Part shown: piece after piece, positions 44,555-52,704 of the stretch | Layout: the number at the start of each line of letters is the position of its first letter | Position numbering within the stretch: position 1 is the first letter of the stretch | From: CAVPUA01 sp963708805 | Lineage (GTDB): Bacteria; Actinomycetota; Actinomycetes; Mycobacteriales; Jatrophihabitantaceae | Direction: 5' to 3' | NCBI GenBank assembly: GCA_963708805.1 | Contig: CAVPUA010000003.1 | Location: forward strand, 372,001 to 436,000 | Length of the DNA: 64,000 bases | Made by a program: the position numbers and the translations under genes | The notes under the pieces: generated by a model | What the model was told of the DNA's origin: nothing | Database searches by the model: none | What the model saw: only the letters and a program-made list of their open reading frames with translations

Positions 44555-45483
44555 TCGTCGGGGGCGCTTCGGAACTCGTCCAGCCGCACCAGCGCCACGC
44601 CGGCGATGATCAGCACGCCACCGGCCAGCTGCACGGGTGCCGGCAACTCGCCGAGCAGCAGCCAGGCGAACAGGACCGCGAACAGCACCTCGGTCAGTCC
44701 GACGAAGGAGCTCAGCTTGGCGCCCAGCAATCGCGCGGCCTCGATGCCGATCACGTAAGCGAAGGCCGCGGCGACGATCGACAGGCCGAGAACCGGCACC
44801 AGCCAGCTCGTCCGGTGACCCGCGAAGTGCACCTGCCCGAAGTTGGCGCGCATGGGTAGCGCTCCGACGAACGCCATGATCCACAACGCGGCGGCGCCGA
44901 GCAGCATGGCCGCCCAGGCCATCACGATCGGCGGCAACGCGTCGTCGGAGCGGGCCGACACCACGTAGTAGACGGCCAGGCCGAGGGCCGCGCCCAGTCC
45001 CCAGAGCACGCCGACCGGGTCGAGGCGCTGGCCACCGGTCAGGTCGAGGACGAGGGCCAGCCCGACGAGTGCGCCCGCCGAACCGATCACGGTGAGCCGG
45101 CGGGGACGCTGACCGTGCCGCATCCAGAGCCAGAAGACGACCAGGATGATGCCGAGGTATTCGAGCAGCAACGAGATGCCGACCGACAACCGCTGAACCG
45201 AGTTGAAGTAGCACAGCTGGCAGCCCGCGACGGCGACGAGCCCGTAGAGCGCGACCATGGCCAGGCTGCGGGGCCAGGCGCCCGAGCGGATGGACTCCCA
45301 GTGCTTGCGAAGCTGCAGCAGCGCGGGGATCGTCAGGATCACGGCGGCAATGCTGATTCGGGCGGTGACGGCGGCGCCCGGCGTCCAACCGGCATCGATC
45401 AATGAGGTGGCGAACGTGCCCGACGTTCCGAAGGTCGCCGCGGAGAGCACGGCGAACATCAGGCCGAAGTTGGCGCGGCTCAT
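44491..45483 (-). CDS. EamA/DMT-superfamily transporter
   Basis: Drug/metabolite transporter family protein with ten hydrophobic helices in two EamA repeats, 330 residues. Repeat 1 begins FGLMFAVLSAATFGTSGTFA, repeat 2 includes GLGAALGLAVYYVVSARSD. Glu in SSFVGLTEVLFAVLFAWLLLGE matches the family motif. ATG 45483 follows GGGAG; an upstream ATG at 45522 lacks support. Divergent from a CGNR regulator gene, a common pairing in actinobacteria. Confidence 0.88.
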   Translation of the reverse strand: MSRANFGLMFAVLSAATFGTSGTFATSLIDAGWTPGAAVTARISIAAVILTIPALLQLRKHWESIRSGAWPRSLAMVALYGLVAVAGCQLCYFNSVQRLSVGISLLLEYLGIILVVFWLWMRHGQRPRRLTVIGSAGALVGLALVLDLTGGQRLDPVGVLWGLGAALGLAVYYVVSARSDDALPPIVMAWAAMLLGAAALWIMAFVGALPMRANFGQVHFAGHRTSWLVPVLGLSIVAAAFAYVIGIEAARLLGAKLSSFVGLTEVLFAVLFAWLLLGELPAPVQLAGGVLIIAGVALVRLDEFRSAPDDQAGRFSEAQEVSALSAGTRA

Positions 45484-45554
45484 GATCAACTCCCGGTAAT
45501 AAGCAAAAAGTTCTATGCTCATTACGCTAGGCCGTGGGCCTGAAAGGAGTCAAG

Positions 45555-46106
45555 TTGATTTTTGCCCATGACACCGAAGTCGCCCTCAACGCCGCGGCTG
45601 CGCTCGTCAACACCGGCCGCGACGACGTCGGCGTCCCGTTCGAATCGCTGCCGGACACCGACGCACTTGACGACTTCGTCCGCGAATGGGGATGGACCGG
45701 CTCTCGCGAACACGATGCGGCCGAACTCGCCGCCGTCCACGCGCTTCGTCCCCGGCTGGCCGAACTGTGGTTCGCCGAGGAGGACGACGCCGTCGAGGTG
45801 ATCAACACCTTGCTGCGCGAGGCGCGTGCTCTGCCCCAGCTGACCAAGCACGACGAGTGGGACTACCACCTGCACGCGACGTCGCCCGATCAGCCACTGG
45901 CCGACCGGATGGCGGTCGAGGCGGCGATGGCGATGACCGACGTGATCAGGATGAAGGAGCTGGCGCGGCTGCGCGTATGCGCGGGCGAGAACTGCGAGCG
46001 GGTCGTGGTCGACCTGTCCAAGAACCGCTCGCGGCGCTACTGCGAGGCCGGCTGCGGCAATCGCGCCAACGTCGCGGCCTTCCGCGCCCGGCGATCGGGC
46101 TCGTAG
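45555..46106 (+). CDS. CGNR zinc-finger transcription regulator
   Basis: Protein of about 183 residues with an ABATE-type domain (TEVALNAAAALVNTG, LRPRLAELWFAEED) and a C-terminal zinc finger: CAGENCERVVVDLSKNRSRR then YCEAGCGNRANVAAFR. The cysteines CX4C and CX3C with the CGNR signature are intact. I place the start at TTG 45555 because AAAGGAG lies eight bases upstream; ATG- or GTG-type starts in frame at 45534 lack that site. Divergent from the EamA gene, which it probably controls. Confidence 0.88.
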   Translation: MIFAHDTEVALNAAAALVNTGRDDVGVPFESLPDTDALDDFVREWGWTGSREHDAAELAAVHALRPRLAELWFAEEDDAVEVINTLLREARALPQLTKHDEWDYHLHATSPDQPLADRMAVEAAMAMTDVIRMKELARLRVCAGENCERVVVDLSKNRSRRYCEAGCGNRANVAAFRARRSGS

Positions 46107-46137
46107 GCGTTCAGCTGAGGTGGACGATCACCCGAAG

Positions 46138-47379
46138 CTAGACCGCTTCGAGCGCGAGTTCGGGATCGGTCGGCCGGCCGACCGGCTCGGGGGAGCCCGG
46201 ACGACGCAGCGCGCCGAGCAGGGCCAGGGCCGACAGCACGATCGCCGCGATGCCGAACTCACGAGTCGCGTCGAGAACACCGACCTGGACGACCCGGATA
46301 CCCGTCAGCACGGTCGGCACGCCCATGCCCAGGTACGACACGACGAAGAAGATCGACAACACGCCGGCCCGTTCGCGGGCGTCGACGAGTGGCATGACGG
46401 TGCGGATGGCGGCCTGATAGCCGACGCCGAAGCCGCTGCCCGTGATCGCGGTCGCCACGAAGAAGGCCGGGGTCCAGCCCTGGTCGATGCAGACGAGGAT
46501 GCCGGTCAGCCCGACGATCAGGGCCGCGGTCGAATAGAACATCATCGCCCGGGCCCGGACGTTGGGCAGGGCCAGCACCGACAGCCCGCCGCAGCCGCTG
46601 AACGTGGCGAGTGACAGGGCACCGACCACGTGGGAGCCGTTGCCGGTGAGGGCGTGGACGATGCTCGGGCCGACGGCGCCGTAAAGGCCGGCGAGCGCCC
46701 ACGAGGCGACGAGGACGGGCGCGGCGAAGACGAACGGCTTGCGCACGCGTTTGGGCAGACCGAACTTGGGCCGCAACGACGCCAGCGCACCCGGGCGCGG
46801 GACGACCGTCTCGCGCATCAGCCCGACCCCGGCCGCCTGGATCACGAAGACGGCGGTGAAGATCAGGAAGACCAGCTCCGTCGGAAGTGGCAGGTAGGCC
46901 ACGCACAGTCCGGCCCCGACCGCACCGGTCGCGGTGCCCAGCGGCCCGAAGCCGACGTTGGCGATGGCGCCCTTGTCGCGGTACAGGTCGATCATCCCAG
47001 CGCCGACCGGACCGACTGCGGCACCGGTGGCCAGACCCTGGACGAGACGACCGATGATCAACGACGGAACGCCGTCGGCGAACGCGAAGGCCAGCATGCC
47101 GGCGGCTTGGACGATCAGGGCCACGATCAGGACCGGCCGCCGCCCGATGTAGTCCGACAGCGCGCCGAAGAACAGAAGGCCGGCCAGCACGGCAATGCAG
47201 TAGGCCGAGAAGATCACCGTGACGGTGATCGCCGAGAATCCCCACTCGCTCTGGTACACGGCGTAGAGCGGGGTGGGGGCCGCGGACGACGAGAACAACG
47301 ACCAGACGATGGAGATGTAGACCGCGAACGCGACGGGCGTGGGCAGTCGCCGGGCGGGCCGCGCGTGCCGGGTTGTCAT
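46138..47379 (-). CDS. MFS transporter, first of a tandem pair
   Basis: Twelve-helix major facilitator of 413 residues. The helix 2-3 loop is GALSDYIGRRPVLIVALIVQ, and LIIGRLVQGLATGAAVGPVG is the drug:H+ antiporter motif C region. ATG 47379 gives MTTRHARPARRLPTPVAFA. It is closely related in sequence to the next gene upstream (47446..48708), sharing AVYISIVWSLF-like opening and ASLRPKFGLPKRVRKPF at the mid loop. It is the distal gene of the pair from the TetR operators. Confidence 0.9.
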   Translation of the reverse strand: MTTRHARPARRLPTPVAFAVYISIVWSLFSSSAAPTPLYAVYQSEWGFSAITVTVIFSAYCIAVLAGLLFFGALSDYIGRRPVLIVALIVQAAGMLAFAFADGVPSLIIGRLVQGLATGAAVGPVGAGMIDLYRDKGAIANVGFGPLGTATGAVGAGLCVAYLPLPTELVFLIFTAVFVIQAAGVGLMRETVVPRPGALASLRPKFGLPKRVRKPFVFAAPVLVASWALAGLYGAVGPSIVHALTGNGSHVVGALSLATFSGCGGLSVLALPNVRARAMMFYSTAALIVGLTGILVCIDQGWTPAFFVATAITGSGFGVGYQAAIRTVMPLVDARERAGVLSIFFVVSYLGMGVPTVLTGIRVVQVGVLDATREFGIAAIVLSALALLGALRRPGSPEPVGRPTDPELALEAV

Positions 47380-47445
47380 GTCAGGCTTCCTTCGTCTGCC
47401 TGGAGACTAACCCGGCCCGGCGCGACCGTTAGCGGGATGTGTGAG

Positions 47446-48708
47446 CTACCTCGCTTGGGCTAGGCTCATTAGCCGACGGCGTTCGATTTCGGCCTCGATC
47501 GTCATGAGCTCGGCCTCGATCTGGCGCGCCGGTCGCAGGGCTCCCAGCAAGGCGAGGAGGGCCAGCACCATGACGGCAACGCCGTACTCACGGGCCGTGT
47601 CGAGCAGGCCCCCGCCATGCACGACCAGGAAGCCGGCGATGACGGCCGGCACACCCATCGCGAGGTAGGACACGACGTAGAGAAGTGACAGCACGCCCGC
47701 CCGCTCGTGCGGGAGGGCCAACGGCACGACGCTGCGCACCGCGCCTTGGAAGCCCGAGCCGAACCCGGTGCCGGCGATCACCGTGCCGATGAAGAACCAG
47801 GCGGTGGACGTCGCATTGATGCCCAGGACGGTGATGCCCATGCCGACGAACAGCGAGACCGACGCGTACAGCATCACGGTGCGGGGCGCCGCCGTGCGCA
47901 GGACGAGCACCGCCAGGGCGCCGCTACCGGCGGCCGCGAAGAGGGCCAGCCCGCCGAGGACGAAGGAGTTGTGGCCGATCAGCAGGTGGACGATGGCCGG
48001 GCCGAGCGCGCCGTACAGGCCGGCGAGTGACCACGCGGCGACGAGCGCCGGCACCGCCAGCAGGAACGGACCGCGCACCCGCCGAGGAAGGGCGAGCTGC
48101 ACGCGCAGCGAGGCGAGCGCGCCCGGCCGCGGCGACGAGGTCTCGCGCATGACGGCGACGCCCACCCCCTGCAGGACGAACACACCGAGGAGAACCAGAT
48201 AGACGAGGTGGGTGCGGAACGGCAGGTACTGCACGAGGACTCCGGATGCCACCGCGCCGACCGCCGTACCGATCGGGGCGGCCACCGAGTTGGCGATCGC
48301 GCCCTTGGCCTTGTCGAGGTCCAGCATTCCCGCACCGATCGCGCCGACGGCGGCTCCGGTCGCCAGGCCCTGGATCACCCGGGCCAGGATCAGCGCGGGG
48401 ACTCCGTCGGCCTGCGCGAAGACCAGCGTCGTCGCGGCCTGGACGGCGATCGCGATCAGCAGCACCGGCCGTCGGCCGACGTGGTCGGACAGCGAGCCGA
48501 CCACCAGCAGTGACACCAGCACCGCCAGCGCGTAGATGCCGAAGACGATCGTGGTGGTGATCGGCGAGAAGCCCCACTCGGCCTGGTAGATCGCGTAGAG
48601 CGGCGTCGGCGCGCTGGAGGACGCGAGGAACGAGACCACGATCGAGGCGAGCAGGAAGAAGGCGACCGCGTTCGGCAGGCGGCGCGTGGTGGGCAGTGCG
48701 AGCGTCAT
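47446..48708 (-). CDS. MFS transporter, second of a tandem pair
   Basis: Drug-efflux-like MFS protein of 420 residues. Seen: YAIYQAEWGFSPITTTIVFG, GSLSDHVGRRPVLLIAIAVQ in the conserved loop, and ARVIQGLATGAAVGAIGAGM. Middle cytoplasmic loop ASLRVQLALPRRVRGPF. Paralogue of the neighbouring 46138..47379 gene, so a local duplication. Divergent from the TetR gene with two palindromic operators between them. Confidence 0.9.
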   Translation of the reverse strand: MTLALPTTRRLPNAVAFFLLASIVVSFLASSSAPTPLYAIYQAEWGFSPITTTIVFGIYALAVLVSLLVVGSLSDHVGRRPVLLIAIAVQAATTLVFAQADGVPALILARVIQGLATGAAVGAIGAGMLDLDKAKGAIANSVAAPIGTAVGAVASGVLVQYLPFRTHLVYLVLLGVFVLQGVGVAVMRETSSPRPGALASLRVQLALPRRVRGPFLLAVPALVAAWSLAGLYGALGPAIVHLLIGHNSFVLGGLALFAAAGSGALAVLVLRTAAPRTVMLYASVSLFVGMGITVLGINATSTAWFFIGTVIAGTGFGSGFQGAVRSVVPLALPHERAGVLSLLYVVSYLAMGVPAVIAGFLVVHGGGLLDTAREYGVAVMVLALLALLGALRPARQIEAELMTIEAEIERRRLMSLAQAR

Positions 48709-48728
48709 GACTACATCCCAGCTTGAGT

Positions 48729-48772
48729 AGACAGGTCTGTCTAACAGGTCGTGACACTAGACAGATCTGTCT
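48729..48772. promoter_or_regulatory. Twin palindromic operators between the MFS and TetR genes
   Basis: AGACAGGTCTGTCT (48729-48742) and the perfect palindrome AGACAGATCTGTCT (48759-48772) lie 30 bases apart, centre to centre, in the 78-base divergent gap. The spacing puts them on one DNA face. They resemble operators used by many TetR-family repressors that control MFS pumps. Confidence 0.8.
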
Positions 48773-48786
48773 GCTATTGTCAAGCC

Positions 48787-49377
48787 GTGCCCACGAAGAC
48801 CGCCGCTCCACAGGTGACTGCTCGTGAACGGCTGCTGGCCGCAGCCGACGAGCTGTTCTACGAAGAGGGCGTGCACACCGTCGGCATCGACCGGATCATC
48901 GAGCGGGCCGGCGTGGCCAAGGCCTCGCTCTACAACACCTTCGGCAGCAAGGACGAGCTCGTCCGGGCGTATCTGACCGGACGGCACGAGGCTCGTCAGC
49001 GACGCATCGAGGCCCGGCTGGAACGCTGCGATTCGCCCCGCGAGAAGATGCTTGCCGTCTTCGACAGCCAGGCCGCCTTCGTCGCCGCGCCGGGCTTTCG
49101 CGGCTGCGCCTTCATCAACGCCAGTGCCGAATCCCGGCCGGGCAGTGTGGCCGAGCAGGTCTCGGACGAGAACCGAGCCTGGCTGCGCGAGTTGTTCACG
49201 TCCCTGGCGATCGAAGCGGGCGCGCTCGATCCGGCGGCCCTGGCCGCCCAGCTCGTCATCCTCTACGACGGGGCCACAGTTGGCGCGCGGATGGATCGCA
49301 ACGAGTCCGTGCCCGCGTCGGCCCGAGCCGTCGCCGAACTGATCATCGGCGCCGCCTGTCCGGCCGCCGATCGATGA
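48787..49377 (+). CDS. TetR-family transcriptional regulator
   Basis: Repressor-type protein of 196 residues from GTG 48787. DNA-binding helix-turn-helix TARERLLAAADELFYEEGVH, VGIDRIIERAGVAKASLYNTF. The C-terminal ligand domain belongs to the CamR/TetR_C_16-like group (RGCAFINASAESRPGS). It lies divergent to two MFS pumps and its stop overlaps the ATG of the next gene by four bases. It probably represses both sides through the twin operators. Confidence 0.92.
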   Translation: MPTKTAAPQVTARERLLAAADELFYEEGVHTVGIDRIIERAGVAKASLYNTFGSKDELVRAYLTGRHEARQRRIEARLERCDSPREKMLAVFDSQAAFVAAPGFRGCAFINASAESRPGSVAEQVSDENRAWLRELFTSLAIEAGALDPAALAAQLVILYDGATVGARMDRNESVPASARAVAELIIGAACPAADR

Positions 49378-50075
49378 TCGACTACGTCGACGAGGCGGCG
49401 GCCGAGTTCGATCGGCTGTTCGCGGCGATCGACGATGCCGGTCCTGATGTCGCGGTGCCGAGCTGCCCGGGCTGGACGATCGCGGATCTGACGAATCACG
49501 TTCGGGGGACGCAGCGTTGGGTCGAGGCGATGGTGCGCCGCGGCGCCCGGGTGCGTTTTCGCGAGGTGACCGAGGACGTCTCGCCGTCGCAGCTCGTCGA
49601 AACCTTGCGGGCCGCCGACCCGGATGCCGAGATCTGGACGTTCGGACACGATCAACACGTCCGCTACTGGCAGCGCCGGATGCTCGCCGAGGCGCTGATG
49701 CATCGAGTCGACGTCGAACTCGCCCTCGGACGCACCCCGGAGATCGACCCGGCGGTGGCGGCCGACGCGATCGAGGAGCTGCTCGACAACCTGACCGCCT
49801 TCGCGTGGCTGGCCGAGCAGCGCGCCGGACTCGCACCTGCGGGCGAGACGATCCATCTGCACGCGTCGGACTCCGACGGCGAGTGGCTCGTCGAGATGGC
49901 CGGCAGCGAGCTGAACTGGAGCCGGACACACGCGAAGGCCAGCGCGGCCGCGACCGGTCCGGGCGGCGCGCTCCTGATGCTGCTGTACGGCCGGATCTCA
50001 CCCGCCGACCCCCAGTTGACGGTCTTCGGCGATACGCAGCTGCTGGCCAGCTGGCAGGAACACGCCAAGTTCTGA
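49374..50075 (+). CDS. Mycothiol-dependent maleylpyruvate-isomerase-family protein
   Basis: DinB-like four-helix protein, 233 residues, of the TIGR03083 family. Metal-ligand pattern: His in DLTNHVRGTQRW and Glu and His in MLAEALMHRVDVE. The N-terminal CPGWTIADL and the C-terminal SCP2-like part LLMLLYGRISPADPQLTVFG are typical. Translationally coupled to the TetR gene. Substrate unknown; the family often uses mycothiol, which fits the ino1 gene in the same window. Confidence 0.82.
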   Translation: MIDYVDEAAAEFDRLFAAIDDAGPDVAVPSCPGWTIADLTNHVRGTQRWVEAMVRRGARVRFREVTEDVSPSQLVETLRAADPDAEIWTFGHDQHVRYWQRRMLAEALMHRVDVELALGRTPEIDPAVAADAIEELLDNLTAFAWLAEQRAGLAPAGETIHLHASDSDGEWLVEMAGSELNWSRTHAKASAAATGPGGALLMLLYGRISPADPQLTVFGDTQLLASWQEHAKF

Positions 50076-50140
50076 CCGTAACCGGACGACTACGAAATAT
50101 TCGTGCTCAGGCCGGGTTAAACCTTCCGATTCCGGGCAGA

Positions 50141-51715
50141 ATGAAGCGCATGACCGAACCCCGAGTGACCCTTCCCGGCAGCGCCCGCGAGCCCATCCAC
50201 AGCGCGCGTGCACTCGGCCCGATCGATCCTGACGAGCGCATCGAACTCACCCTGGTGCTCCGTCGCCGCGCGGAGCTGGACGACGACGCCATCGGGTCGG
50301 TTCCGCTGACACGTGAGGAGCTCGCCGAGCGGTACGGCGCCGACCCCGCCGACGTCGAGGCGGTGCGCTCAGCCGTGACGGCCGCGGGCGCCGAGGTGCT
50401 CGAGGTCGACCCGGCCTCGCGACGAATCCGGATCGCCGGGCCGGCCGGTGCGCTGTCGGCGCTGTTCGGCACGTCGCTGCAAAAGGTGAGTACCCCGGAC
50501 CCGGTCAGTGGCGGCGAGGTCGAACACCGCTATCGCGAGGGATCGCTGAGTCTGCCGGCCTCGCTCGGCGACATCGTGGTGGCCGTCCTCGGTCTCGACA
50601 ACCGTCCGCAGGCGCGGACGAACCTGCGGGCGGCCCGGGCGTCGGCCAGCAGCTACACGCCGGTGCAGCTGGCCAAGATCTACGAGATGCCGGCCGGCAC
50701 CGACGGCACGGGTCAGACGCTGTCGATCATCGAGTTGGGTGGCGGCTTCGGGACCTCGGACCTCTCGACCTATTTCAGCGGCATCGGGCTGGCCGTCCCG
50801 TCGGTGAAGGCGGTCGGCGTCGACGGTGCCACCAACCAGCCGGGCCAGGACCCGACCGGGGCCGACGGTGAGGTGCTGCTCGACATCGAGGTGGCCGGCG
50901 CGATCGCCCCCAAGGCGTCGATGCTGGTCTACTTCGCTCCCAACACCGATGCCGGCTTCCTCGACGCGATCTCGACCGCGGCGCACGCCTCGCCGACGCC
51001 GACCGCGATCAGCATCAGCTGGGGTCAGAGCGAAGACCAGTGGACGGCCCAGGCCCGCAACGCCATGGACCAGGCTTGCGCGGACGCGGCGGCTCTCGGC
51101 GTCACGGTCACGGTGGCCGCCGGCGACAACGGCAGCGGCGACTCCGCAACCGACGGCAAGGCCCATGTCGACTTCCCGGCGTCCAGCCCGCACGTCCTGG
51201 CCTGCGGGGGCACCAGCCTGCACGCCGACCCGTCCACCGGCGCCGTGTCGAGTGAGACGGTGTGGAACGACGGAACCTCGGGCGGGGCGACCGGCGGAGG
51301 GGTCAGCGACGCGTTCGCGCTGCCGTCCTGGCAGAAGACGGCCGGCGTGCCGCCTCGCGCGGGGGCATCGACGTCCGGCCGGGGCGTTCCGGACGTGGCC
51401 GGAGACGCCGACCCGCAGACCGGCTATCAGGTGTACGTCGACGGGAAATCCGCCGTCTACGGCGGCACGAGCGCGGTGGCCCCGCTGTGGGCGGCGCTGG
51501 TCTGCCGGCTGGCCCAGTCGCTCGGCAAGAAGGTCGGTCTGCTGCAACCGACGCTCTACGCGGGCGTGACGAAGGGCAAGACCACGACCGGCTTCCGAGA
51601 CATCACCTCCGGCAACAACGGCGCCTACACGGCCGCGGCCGGCTGGGACGCCTGCACCGGGCTCGGCGTGCCGAACGGCACCGCGTTGCTGGCGGCGTTG
51701 AAAGCGCACGGGTGA
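50141..51715 (+). CDS. Sedolisin-family (S53) serine-carboxyl peptidase
   Basis: Acid-active endopeptidase family. A pro-kumamolisin propeptide occupies about residues 15-165 (TREELAERYGADPADVEAVR, LSALFGTSLQKV). The catalytic domain has Glu244 and Asp248 in GEVLLDIEVAG, the oxyanion Asp in AAGDNGSGD, and Ser444 in GGTSAVAPLW; a calcium site is suggested by GFRDITSGNNGAYTAAAGWD near the C-terminus. Length 524 residues. No signal peptide is seen upstream of MKRMTEPRVTLPG, which is unusual for an exported protease. ATG 50141 or 50150. Confidence 0.88.
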   Translation: MKRMTEPRVTLPGSAREPIHSARALGPIDPDERIELTLVLRRRAELDDDAIGSVPLTREELAERYGADPADVEAVRSAVTAAGAEVLEVDPASRRIRIAGPAGALSALFGTSLQKVSTPDPVSGGEVEHRYREGSLSLPASLGDIVVAVLGLDNRPQARTNLRAARASASSYTPVQLAKIYEMPAGTDGTGQTLSIIELGGGFGTSDLSTYFSGIGLAVPSVKAVGVDGATNQPGQDPTGADGEVLLDIEVAGAIAPKASMLVYFAPNTDAGFLDAISTAAHASPTPTAISISWGQSEDQWTAQARNAMDQACADAAALGVTVTVAAGDNGSGDSATDGKAHVDFPASSPHVLACGGTSLHADPSTGAVSSETVWNDGTSGGATGGGVSDAFALPSWQKTAGVPPRAGASTSGRGVPDVAGDADPQTGYQVYVDGKSAVYGGTSAVAPLWAALVCRLAQSLGKKVGLLQPTLYAGVTKGKTTTGFRDITSGNNGAYTAAAGWDACTGLGVPNGTALLAALKAHG

Positions 51716-51741
51716 CGCCGGTGAGGTGATCAACTGCCGAC

Positions 51742-51878
51742 GACGACGGATGCGGCATTCCGGCCGGCGATCACGAGCGGGTCTTCGATCGGTTCGTGCG
51801 GTTGGACGAACCAGGCCGAGCTGCGGTCGTTGCCGGCCGAGCACGGAGCGCACTTCCGGCTCGAACTCCCGGTTCAGG
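51742..51878 (+). pseudogene. Remnant of a sensor histidine kinase
   Basis: The stretch reads GIPAGDHERVFDRFVRLDE in one frame, the ATP-binding G1/F box of HATPase domains, and after a shift AEHGAHFRLELPV, which resembles the last beta strand of a kinase. The G2 box between them is missing and no start or dimerisation domain is present, so this is a decayed internal fragment rather than a gene. It lies between the sedolisin and the dioxygenase. Confidence 0.55.
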
Positions 51879-52644
51879 CCACCAGCAGCGAGCGCTTCGA
51901 CAACCCCATCCAGAAGCCGTCGATGATCTGATCGGGCGCCGCCTCGGGATCGCTCGCGGCGCCCAGGCTGACGAACATCGGCGCGAAGTGCTCGACCGTC
52001 GGGTGGGCATAGGGCATGCCGGGCGCGCGATTGCGGAAGTCGATCAACTCGTCGAGCGCGCCGCGCCGCAGGGCCTCGGCCATCCAGGCGTCGAACTCCG
52101 TCGACCAGCCGGGCGCGGCGGCGTCGACCCGGAACTCGCGCAGGAACGGCAAGCCGTGCGTCGCGAACCCGGAGCCGATGATCAGCACCCCCTCGTCGCG
52201 CAACGGCCGTAGCCGGCGACCAAGCTCGAGCAGCCGGGCGGGGTCGAGGGTCGGCAGCGACATCTGCAGTACGGGCACGTCGGCGTCCGGGTACATGACC
52301 GTCAGCGGGACGTAGGCGCCGTGATCGAGGCCGCGACTGGGCATGCGCGCCACTGATTCAGCGGCCGGCATCAGCGCCTCGACGCGGTCGGCCAGCTCCG
52401 GCGCGCCCGGGGCCGGGTAGAGCACTTCGTAGTAGCGACGGTCGAAGCCGCCGAAGTCGTAGACGAGCGGGACGGTCTCGGTCGCGCCGAGCATCAACGG
52501 CGCCGACTCCCAGTGCGCCGACACCACCAGGATCGCGGTCGGCCGCGGCAGGTCGGCGGACAGGGCGCGGAGCTCGCTGGTCCAGAGCTGATCGTCGACG
52601 AGCGGCGGGGCGCCGTGGCTGAGGTAGAGCGCAGGCATGCTCAT
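51874..52644 (-). CDS. DODA-type extradiol ring-cleavage dioxygenase
   Basis: Class III extradiol dioxygenase / 4,5-DOPA dioxygenase family, 256 residues. Metal ligands and active-site histidines appear in LYLSHGAPPL, LVVSAHWESA, MPSRGLDHGAYVPL and PYAHPTVEHFAP. ATG 52644 (MSMPALYL) is the start. It is divergent from a transporter gene with a nested palindrome between them that may bind a regulator; no regulator gene is adjacent. Confidence 0.88.
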   Translation of the reverse strand: MSMPALYLSHGAPPLVDDQLWTSELRALSADLPRPTAILVVSAHWESAPLMLGATETVPLVYDFGGFDRRYYEVLYPAPGAPELADRVEALMPAAESVARMPSRGLDHGAYVPLTVMYPDADVPVLQMSLPTLDPARLLELGRRLRPLRDEGVLIIGSGFATHGLPFLREFRVDAAAPGWSTEFDAWMAEALRRGALDELIDFRNRAPGMPYAHPTVEHFAPMFVSLGAASDPEAAPDQIIDGFWMGLSKRSLLVA

Positions 52645-52657
52645 GGGATCGTCCGTC

Positions 52658-52684
52658 CTACGATTGAATGTTCAACTATCGTAG
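52658..52684. promoter_or_regulatory. Nested palindrome between dioxygenase and EamA genes
   Basis: CTACGAT (52658-52664) pairs with ATCGTAG (52678-52684), and inside it TTGAA (52664-52668) / TTCAA (52671-52675) forms a second dyad. TTGAANNTTCAA-type sites are typical for MarR-family repressors. It sits 14 bases before the dioxygenase start and 20 before the transporter start, so it probably controls both. Confidence 0.6.
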
Positions 52685-52704
52685 CGCAGCGACCGTCTGG
52701 AAGC

